Shown: positions 56,849-64,000 of the stretch, piece by piece
How positions within the stretch are numbered: position 1 is the stretch's first letter
Layout of the letters: each line of letters starts with the position of its first letter
Assembly: GCF_028453695.1 (NCBI RefSeq)
Contig: NC_135778.1
Span: forward strand, 25,843,214-25,907,213
Reading direction: 5' to 3'
Source: Augochlora pura
Lineage: Eukaryota; Arthropoda; Insecta; Hymenoptera; Halictidae
Length of the DNA stretch: 64,000 bases
Position numbers and translations under genes: made by a program
The notes under the pieces: generated by a model
The model's input: the letters and a program-made list of their open reading frames with translations, nothing else
Database searches by the model: none
What the model was told of the DNA's origin: nothing

Positions 56849-57957
56849 CAGTGAGTCACGAAAGTATTCGAACGCTCTAAAATTAAAAATTTGTCGCGAA
56901 ATAAATGTGAGACCCATTACGAATTACAAAATATTTTTATTCCCGTAGTAACATACAAGTATCACGGTTATGCATGTTAAATTTCAAGCGTCTACAATAA
57001 CGTGAACAATACTTATGAAAGATTCGTTGCCAACACCAGCTAAACGGACGCCACAAAAGTATTCGAGCGTTCGTAACTTGTACACGAAATAATCCTTGAA
57101 TTCGACAAATTGTAAACATTGATTCCTTCAGTTAATGTTACACGCTTCCCCTGTTCAGTACTGCAAGTGTTAAGAAGATTGTACAATTTGTATTAATAAT
57201 GTGTTCAAAAAAGTCCGAAACTAGCATCACTGATAGAAAATTGATAATTATGTGGCCCAATGAAGGCAAGAACTATGCCGAAATAGCACAGTTATTAAGG
57301 AAAAGTGAATCTACTATTCACTGCATAGTAAAAAATGTAAAAACCACTGTAGTTCTTCAGAATGAAGTCCGATCTGGCCGGTTAAAAAAATTAACGAAAA
57401 GGGAAGAGAATGTAATTGTGCGTGAAATAAAAAAGGATTCAACTATGTCGACTCCAAAACTTGCGACACCAGCTGTTGATAGCTTTAGGAATCAAGTTCC
57501 TCCGTGAAAATAATTTGCATGGTCATATTCCTCGAATGAAACCATTTGTTAGCAAAGTTAACAAGCAGAAGAGACTAAATTCCGCTAAAAGATGTGTAAG
57601 CAATGAGAAGGACTTTTGGAAACGCATTATTTTCCCGGACGAAAGAAAATTCAACATATTTGGCTCCGACGAATGTTATAGAATTTGGAGAAAACCAAAT
57701 AGAGAGATGGACTTTAAAAATCTACGTCCAACCGTAAAGCATTGAGGTGAATCGATAATGGTGTGGGGGTGTATGGCGGCCAGTGGTGTTGGAAACCTCG
57801 TCGTTATTGTTGGAATATTAGATAAACATAATTATATGCAGATATTAAAGGATAATTTGAAGCAAAGTGCGGAAAAACTAGGAATAGTAGATGATTTACA
57901 TTTTCAATGTCACGTTATATCTAAAAATATAGACTTCGCTAAACGAAAGTGATTAGC
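56849..57957 (+). mobile_element. Tc1-like transposon, 3'-truncated, with repeated left end
   Basis: TA at 56847 is followed by CAGTGAGTCACGAAAGTATT then CGAACG. A second, inner copy lies at about 57050-57095 (GCCACAAAAGTATTCGAGCG ... ACACGAAATAA), matching the outer GTCACGAAAGTATTCGAACG ... CGCGAAATAA. This outer-plus-inner layout is the IR/DR arrangement known for some Tc1-like elements. The body carries a broken transposase; no right-hand end is present, and similarity stops within the transposase. Confidence 0.8.
57199..57957 (+). pseudogene. Tc1-family transposase, broken and truncated
   Basis: The start at 57199 opens a frame with a Tc1-type DNA-binding region: YAEIAQLLRKSESTIHCIVKN is a helix-turn-helix and is followed by SGRLKKLTKREENVIVREIK. 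The frame shifts near 57480-57490, with loss of a few codons, into LRENNLHGHIPRMKPF. The first catalytic aspartate is in FPDERKFNIFGSD (codon at 57638-57640). TGA at 57743 interrupts the normally glycine-rich KHGG motif before MVWGCMAASGVGNL (57758 on). Homology ends after FQ, just before the expected second aspartate, so the last two catalytic residues are missing and the protein cannot act. Confidence 0.85.
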
Positions 57958-57959
57958 AC

Positions 57960-58260
57960 AGTAGATTGTGTCCGTATGCAATTCGTCAAGCAGATTTTCA
58001 TGCACGACGATCGGAAGAGTAGAGTACCGATTATGTTCTCAATGTCTTCGGCAGTCTTGGGACAAATTCATTGGCTTCCACCGAGGGCGGCCGATCGATG
58101 ATCTTTAATTCATCGGCCCCCACGATCGTCTCACGATCGGCATGCCCGTGATCCTCGCCGATGATCCGGAATGATCCAGGACAAGGATCTACATATGTTG
58201 GGAACTACCATAACTCGCGGTTTATACGTGGATGTCACCAAAATATACGTCGTCGTTTGA
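57960..58260. other. Structured, GATC-rich segment after the Tc1 truncation
   Basis: Unlike its AT-rich surroundings, 58080-58180 has many CGATC/GATC words with inverted pairs (GGCCGATCGATGA against TTCATCGGCC; ACGATCGT against ACGATCG). No reading frame. It may be the older insertion site or part of another element. Confidence 0.4.
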
Positions 58261-58429
58261 TGAAAATTTAGTTTTAATAAATAATAAAAAGCTGTTGGAA
58301 TGCTTTATAAACAATAACTTTGTTGGCGATCCTGCAAGTTAACATTGATTGGTGTTCGTGATTATAGATTCAAAGCAACTTTTTCATTGTGACTGATGTC
58401 TAAACGAAAACATAACAAAATATATTTGT

Positions 58430-58920
58430 TAATACCATATATATAAATATATTAGATATATATATAGAAAATCTATTTTCAATTATATACTAAAAATGTG
58501 AATAATTAGTAATAACAAGTAATTTTTATATATTTACTGATCTTTACAATATGCAAAAAAGGAAAGAAGGAAATATTTCCATTTTCTATTATTTCTAATA
58601 TGGAAATATATAAATATGTCTATATTCTATTATTTCTGATATAAAAACATAAAAATATATCTACCTTTTGTTACGTAAAATTAAGGAAATATTTCTGTGG
58701 TCTATTATTTCTGATATACAAATATACAAATAAAATAATGTATAAATAAACAAAAAATATAATATACAAATAAAAATAATGATTTATTAAAAGTGTTATA
58801 TTATATTACAACATGAACGAAAGAAGTGATCACGATAATTTTTCAGTTTCAGTTATTTTTTACAAATATTTCCATTTTCTATTGTTTCTAATATAGATAT
58901 GTACAAATGAGAAAACAGGA
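58430..58920 (+). repeat. Degenerate AT-rich repeat
   Basis: AAATATTTCCATTTTCTATT and ATTTCTRATATRNAAATATA words recur at about 58577, 58622, 58690 and 58866, intervals of 45-175 bp. No gene. Confidence 0.5.
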
Positions 58921-58932
58921 GAATCGTTTCAA

Positions 58933-59172
58933 TTAACCCTTTGCACTCGGTTGTCCCCATTCAGGGTACATCTTAATTCTAGTATATGACTGAACATTAA
59001 AGTTTATTAGCGATTTGCAACTATTTTTCGATGTCTATAAATTTATATAAATCGAATATTATTATAACAATATTATATATACATATACATATATCGTATA
59101 CTATATAATAATATAAATGTTTATAAGCGCTGGTAGGCAACAGCCATGATGGCGCCGACTGCAAAAGGTTAA
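58933..59172 (+). mobile_element. TTAA-flanked MITE, family A, copy 2
   Basis: Ends TTAACCCTTTGCACTCGG and GACTGCAAAAGGTTAA, with TTAA at 58933-58936 and 59169-59172. The interior matches 22622-22890 nearly throughout but lacks the expanded AAT run. The right terminus has two substitutions. No coding capacity. Confidence 0.88.
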
Positions 59173-59329
59173 GAAGCAAGTGATATTTGCATACATATAG
59201 TAGATAACATTTGGAATCATCTTCACGTGTGTGACTGGTTGTTGCATTGCAAGGAGCTAAATAAATTCAATCTGTTCTTCTTATAAAACATCACAGTCTT
59301 CTTCTGTTTTATAACTCCGGAAAGTTAAC

Positions 59330-59615
59330 GTTAATGAAGCAGCCAGCGAATTTTCACGAACAATCGTTATCGTCGCATCACATTGAAATCCCGCAAGTTC
59401 CTCCGTTGTGCCATTATGTGCATCATCCGTAAACTACAGCAGTCGAGACGTTTTATCCCGTTGATTAGAATGTAATCTCGGGGGCAGCATAGCGAACTAA
59501 GCAGTATAATGGCTAATCTGTCTAATCTGCGGTACAGCTCGCATCCATTACGGGACGGCCACGTGTTCGCCTACTAAGTAATACGTTGTAGTGGATGCAC
59601 GGCAGGAGAAAATGA
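59330..59615. other. GC-richer segment before a GA run
   Basis: Moderate GC without a recognised frame. The 65-codon minus frame at 59522-59719 reads SLSLSL through the microsatellite and is an artefact. Confidence 0.35.
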
Positions 59616-59616
59616 G

Positions 59617-59619
<3 letters not shown>

Positions 59620-59668
<49 letters not shown>
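59620..59668 (+). repeat. (GA)n microsatellite, about 48 bp
   Basis: Uninterrupted AG/GA dinucleotides. Confidence 0.97.
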
Positions 59669-59671
<3 letters not shown>

Positions 59672-59851
59672 GAAAGAGTATTTTATTAAATTAAATGATA
59701 ATTCTAATGCTAATGACATTAGTTAGTTTTTCAATATTCCAATCTCTTATAAAGTTTTCTTTAACCTAAAGAAATTCTTTTGTCATCAAAATTTGTCAGC
59801 ACAAAAGATCTTCAAAATTATTGATAGTTGAGTTTTGTCTGAACACCTTGC

Positions 59852-60101
59852 TTAACCTTTTGCACACGAAGCCATTTAAACCGTTAATCTGAAACAATCT
59901 TTCTGGCTTCTAGCATTTTTCTTTTGTATAACAAAATTCATTCTATGCATATGAAATAGTCTCGTGCTTCATACAACAGTTGCACTTTCAACAATGTTTT
60001 AAATCTAAGCTTCGGGCTATAACTATAAAAATAATTTTGGAACGTGTTACAATAACATTTTAATGACGCCGCAGAGTCGCCATTCGAGTGCAAAAGGTTA
60101 A
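59852..60101 (+). mobile_element. TTAA-flanked MITE, family B, complete copy
   Basis: Ends TTAACCTTTTGCACACGAAG and CGAGTGCAAAAGGTTAA give imperfect inverted repeats of about 15 bp with TTAA on both edges. The termini resemble family A, but the interior differs (GAAGCCATTTAAA, TATGCATATGAAA, TTTTGGAACGTGTTAC). A diverged inverted copy lies at 33015-33236. Confidence 0.85.
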
Positions 60102-60179
60102 AATTTAAGAAATTATATTTTGACTATGGAACGTTTCTGGACCAGTCCATTGTAGAATGATGAAGGAGGTGTATAAAGA

Positions 60180-60255
60180 GTAGGAAAATTAGAAAGAGTA
60201 GACGAAGTAAAAAGATTCAAAAGAGTAGAAAACAAGGGGAGGGGGGAAAAGAGAA

Positions 60256-60286
<31 letters not shown>

Positions 60287-60800
60287 GTACCAAGTGTAGA
60301 AAAAGTTGCATGAATAGAATTAATATAATAACTTGAATGAATAGAATTAATAGGGTGAGTAGAGTGAATAGAATGAGTAGAATTAGCAGAATGTTCAGAA
60401 TGAGTAGAATGAATAGGAAAAATCGAATGAGTAATAGAGTAGGAAAGGATAAAAAGAGTAGAATAAGCAGAATGAGCAGAATGAGTAGAATGAATAGAAA
60501 GAATAGCATAAGTGGAGTGAATAGAACGAATAGAATGAATAATTAAAGGGGGAAAAGAATAGAAAGAATAGAAAGAGTAGAATAAGCAGAATGAGCAGAA
60601 TAAGTAGAATGAATAGAAAAAATAGAATGAGTAAAATAATTAAAGGGGAGAAAGAGTAGAAAGAGTAGAAAGGGTAGAAAGAGTAGAAAGGGTAGAAAGG
60701 GTAGAAAGGGTAGAAAGGGTAGAAAGGGTAGAAAGGGTAGAAAGAGTAGAAAGAGTAGAAAGAGTGAAATGAGTGAGAAGAATAGAGAAAGAGAACAAAA
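60180..60800 (+). repeat. Polypurine-biased 9-bp satellite
   Basis: Begins with GGGGAGGGGGG and a GA run (60251-60287), continues as irregular AGAATGAGT/AGAATGAAT/AGAATAAGC nonamers, and ends as near-perfect AGAAAGGGT/AGAAAGAGT nonamers at about 60650-60770. Nine is a multiple of three, so plus (RMS/RMN repeats) and minus (LILLIL) frames stay open. One strand is almost purely purine at the 3' end. Confidence 0.92.
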
Positions 60801-60879
60801 AGAAAAATCGACAGAATAGGGAGAGAGTGAGATAAAAAGTTACAGAGAGAGAGAAGTCAACGAAGCAAGAAGAGAGACA

Positions 60880-61440
60880 GGCCAGTAACCTGGCGCCGTC
60901 TTGAGAGATCTCTTCTATTCGCGGCCGTAGAATTCGATCTGCAGATCCTCGGCCCTGATATTCTTACCGACACATCCATCCCGGACGTCGCGGCGAACGG
61001 GATATCGCGATCCCGAGCGGATCTCGGGCCTGAGTGACACGCCGATCGCTTGTTACCGATACACGCGTGTGTAAGACGACGTGTCCGCGTGATTTAATAA
61101 TTGCCTTATAAGGCCGGGTCCCGTAATTGATCGATACAACACGATGCTATTCCAGCCTCCCGACGATCCCTCCTTCCGCTGTTGCCACGGACCGTGGCTC
61201 GATCCACCGGCCGCCTTTTTTGCTCCTCTCGGCGCGGCGGCCGCCCGGATCGGATGGTTAACCGCTAGATCATCTTCCAGCCAATAACCTCGGATTCCGA
61301 CCGTGATCGGACATCGGACGCCGCGCGCGGCGCATCGTGCCATGCCATGCCCTTCCGATGTCCACCTAGTTTCCGGTCTTCTTTCGTTGTTATCATTAAG
61401 ATTATAAGATCGGGCTTGGCCACATTTCAAGTGGCATTAA
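60880..61440. other. GC-rich island, unrecognised 125-codon minus frame
   Basis: CpG-rich island beside the purine array. The minus frame 61053-61430 has no recognisable domain; the plus strand lacks comparable frames. Possible regulatory block. Confidence 0.4.
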
Positions 61441-62070
61441 GGTCGAACCAGTCGAAGTATGTATACCTATTATGAAACACTGCTCAATCGTGACCCCTTG
61501 GTGGATGTTGAAATTCTATCCATTTTTCTGAACATTGTTCTCTGTAAATTTGCTCAGGCAAACACTGTTTCGTAACACAGGCAGTTACAAAAGAGATACT
61601 TATTCGGATACTGTTTCTAAGCCATTGGTATTTTAATTCGTATTTTATTCTTTAACTTTTTCATTGTTCGATTTATGGAATTCGGGGATGTGATACATAA
61701 ACGATGTTCCATAATCGGTGCATGCTTGTACTTTCCTATTTCACTTAATTATAATGATTATCTGTAATGAAAAACTGTTTTGGAACAGTTTATCGTTTAA
61801 TTTCATTTTTTCGTTGTACCGATTTATGAAACAGTTGGCATCCGTGTTTCATATTCAATGTTCAATGAAAAGCGTTCCATACTAGGTACTTTTACCTTAT
61901 TGGAAATTTTAAACGATGTGTTATATTAATTCGTAGTTATTTACATGACTATGATTCCTTCTTTGATTAGATTTTAAATATTGATTCATATAATATGTTA
62001 TCATATTACATAATTATTGGAAATTATTATTAATGTTTGGGTCTAGTTTAATCTTTGGGTCTAGCTTACA
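61440..62070. other. AT-rich spacer with diverged direct repeats
   Basis: TTTATGGAATTCGGGGATGTGATACAT (61672) and TTTATGAAACAGTTGGCATCCGTG (61824), each with a following GTTCCATA, suggest a diverged direct repeat with period near 150. No gene. Confidence 0.35.
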
Positions 62071-62074
62071 CTTT

Positions 62075-62290
62075 TTTGCTTTAAACAAATAGTTACGAAA
62101 ATTTCATAAAACAAGATCTTCTCCTTCATTACTATTACCTGGATTATATCTTTGCGAATAGATAACAAAATCTTCTCCTTGATTATTATTGCGTGAATTA
62201 TATCCTCGCAAATGCGGTATTGTTTTAAACAAATTATAATGAACGTTCCATAAAAAATCTTTCCGTTCATTATCATTCTCGGAATTATTC
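62075..62290 (+). repeat. Degenerate repeat, periods about 57 and 143 bp
   Basis: AAGATCTTCTCCTTCATTAC (62113), AAAATCTTCTCCTTGATTAT (62168) and AAAATCTTTCCGTTCATTAT (62257) are related, and TTTAAACAAAT occurs before the first and third. The 71- and 65-codon minus frames are repeat translations. Confidence 0.6.
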
Positions 62291-62403
62291 TTCCTGGCCA
62301 ATTTCAGCTAAAGAAACAACGAAATAATTTGTTATTAGAAATTGTTTTTTCTCACGTGAGTCGACATTATATTTATACTCAAGTAACCCCTAAAAAGTGA
62401 AGT

Positions 62404-62930
62404 ATGAAAAAGTCTAAAAATTTTGAAAATCTAAAAATCTATGGGGAAAGGTATATGAAATCTGGTGTAAACAATTCAGCTGTATACGGTATTGATTCGA
62501 TGGCAATTTGTAATGCTCCATGTTTAACACAAATTTCGAATGTTAAAAAATATTCGTACTACGTTCTCGCTATTTCCTCCTCATCTTGCAAACATTTCGG
62601 TGACAGCTTGAAAAAGATATCGTCGCTTCGTTTCATTACCATGAAAAGTTTGTCGATTTTTACACGACCTCGTCACTTCGCCTCACTGTACGCCGCGATG
62701 AATCGGCGTATCGCATCGGCGTGCATCGAGCGCAATAAATAGGAGGAAGAAACCATTGGCAACTCCGCCCATGGTCGACTGTCTACCGAAGAAGCCGAGA
62801 GTCGTATTGTGAGTTATGGCTCCTCCAGGTGAATTATAACATGTAGAACGCATACCGACGCCGTGCACCTAGCCTCCTCGAACCCACACGTATTTACAGC
62901 GGGCCCGTGGCGTAGGTGTTAAGGCGCGGT
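62404..62930. other. Unrecognised 112-codon frame entering a GC-rich segment
   Basis: The plus frame 62404-62742 crosses from AT-rich into GC-rich sequence (from about 62550) and has no domain that I recognise; a 61-codon minus frame overlaps its end. Coding is not supported. Confidence 0.3.
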
Positions 62931-63099
62931 TGTAACTTCTGTATTTTGCAGAAATTTGTCGCTGCTTTTTCGATTTTTCGCAATTGATGACAGATGGTGT
63001 CGCCACAAAATATACAACAAATTATGTGTTTGTTATAATTATTCTACTGTTTTTTATTTGTTAATTGTTGCTAATTATTCTAGCCTTCTTGTTGAAGAT

Positions 63100-63800
63100 T
63101 TGATCTGTCATTACTTATGGTAAAGAGGACGCAGTTAGGTGAATTTTCTATTACATGATGGAGATTTTGATCGATATGAATTATGGTATACTATAGTACA
63201 TGGAAAATTAGTTGTGGTTGCTGTCACGATTCCATTACTGTTTCATTCGTTTGTAAAATAAAAGCGTTCGAATTTGCGATTTTTATAGTTTCCTTTGATG
63301 TATTAGAATTTTGCAATTATATCAATGTTGTCATTTATGATAACAATCTTGTTCAATTGAATTATGATATGATATAATACTGAAATCTGTAGATGCATGA
63401 GTTTTCTGGTTGATCATAACAACATTTATCGAGGTGACTTACTATACATTATAGAACATGAAAAGTTGGGGAAAGTTTCTGTCATCGTTTTGTTGGTAAC
63501 TAATTTGTTTATAAAATACAGTCCTTTAAATTTTCACTGTTTGCCCGTATTCTCTTAATTTTATGAGGGTGAGCCGCAATTATGGATTCTGATATAACAA
63601 AAATTATTTAACAGATGGTTTTTTTATTTAATTGTTCAAATACGATTTTTCTTTTATTTACATCCGATTCTTGTATATTCGATTTTCTTATCATTAATAA
63701 ATAGTGTCTAATCGATTAGTCATTATATTTCGTTTCCTGATTACAATAGTTTGCAAAATGCAGACATTTTTTTACTTTTACTCGCAAATTAATAGCAGCT
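63100..63800 (+). repeat. Diverged tandem array, unit about 240-260 bp
   Basis: CTGTCACGATTCCATTACTG (63220), CTGTCATCGTTTTGTTGGTA (63478) and GTCATTATATTTCGTTTCCT (63718) each lead into a TTTGTAAAATA-, TTTATAAAATAC- or TTTGCAAAATGC-like word. The second resembles the landmark of the 18.7-19.8 kb array (GTCATCGTTTTACTGGTTC), so the two arrays are probably one family. The 64-codon frame at 63183 is not credible. Confidence 0.6.
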
Positions 63801-64000
63801 ACATTAATAAGAATTTTTCCTCGAAATTGGAGAGGGGGGAAGGAATGGTTATGTAGTATAATGATTTTTATTTATTATTTTTAAATTTTGACTTTTAAAA
63901 TGAGAAACGTACTATATTTCACGATTGTAAAACATACAATAAATACATGTAATTTGCTATATTTGCATGAACATTTTATTGTTGATATCCTTTTGCTATT
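63800..64000. other. AT-rich end of window
   Basis: Nothing recognised. Confidence 0.4.

Noticed and set aside
60189..60546. Frames of LILLIL and RMSRMN repeats
   Set aside because: Products of the 9-bp purine array.
62900..62945. tRNA-like start, GGCCCGTGGCGTAGGTGTTAA
   Set aside because: It resembles a tRNA A box, but no anticodon arm, B box or acceptor pairing follows at the right distance.

Overview
This window looks like a gene-poor stretch of an animal nuclear genome. It is most compatible with an insect and plausibly a hymenopteran: an AT-rich background, sharp GC-rich islands of 0.3-1.4 kb, abundant microsatellites and degenerate minisatellites, and small Tc1/mariner and piggyBac-type DNA transposon remnants. 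This assignment is inference from composition and repeat types; no host gene pins the species. I could not recognise any intact host protein-coding gene, tRNA, rRNA or CRISPR array. Open reading frames of 60-200 codons occur, but nearly all lie in GC-rich islands, where stops are rare on both strands, or in tandem repeats whose period is a multiple of three.

The recognisable coding remnants are all transposon-derived. A Tc1-like element lies at about 56.85-57.96 kb: it has a left end with an outer and an inner repeat and a broken transposase that has a frameshift, an in-frame stop and no C-terminal catalytic part. An internally deleted Tc1-like copy at 53.54-53.98 kb keeps one end and a transposase C-terminus. 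Two homologous acidic reading-frame remnants (33.98-34.21 kb minus, 55.73-55.85 kb plus) may be piggyBac N-termini. Short non-autonomous elements are much commoner: several TTAA-flanked piggyBac-type MITE families (13.2, 22.5 with another nested inside it, 33.0, 58.9 and 59.9 kb, plus a terminal scrap at 7.7 kb), a mariner-type MITE (25.98 kb) and a long-arm fold-back element (20.04 kb).

Tandem repeats dominate the rest. There are arrays with units of 7 bp (13.7-14.0 kb), 9 bp (60.2-60.8), 15 bp (20.5), about 32 bp (14.7-16.9), 33-40 bp (33.7, 41.0, 51.1-52.0, 52.7) and about 62 bp (43.7-44.5). Others have roughly nucleosome-length units of 175-250 bp (2.1-3.0, 18.7-19.8, 32.3-32.8 and 63.1-63.8 kb), and there are two recent-looking two-copy duplications of 138 bp (43.3) and 624 bp (48.3-49.5). 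A separate dispersed family with units of about 300 bp has at least seven copies between 25 and 37 kb.

The GC-rich islands, about every 1-3 kb, are the best candidates for conserved regulatory DNA or unrecognised exons of a large gene whose intron or flank this may be. Two of them (14.3 and 21.2 kb) share a related 130-bp segment in opposite orientation, and one (1.6 kb) carries YY1/Pho-like CGCCATTTTG motifs. Nothing here demonstrates a new biological system. The most unusual signals are the nested MITEs, the density of unrelated degenerate tandem arrays, and the 195-bp-type repeat found at two places 44 kb apart.
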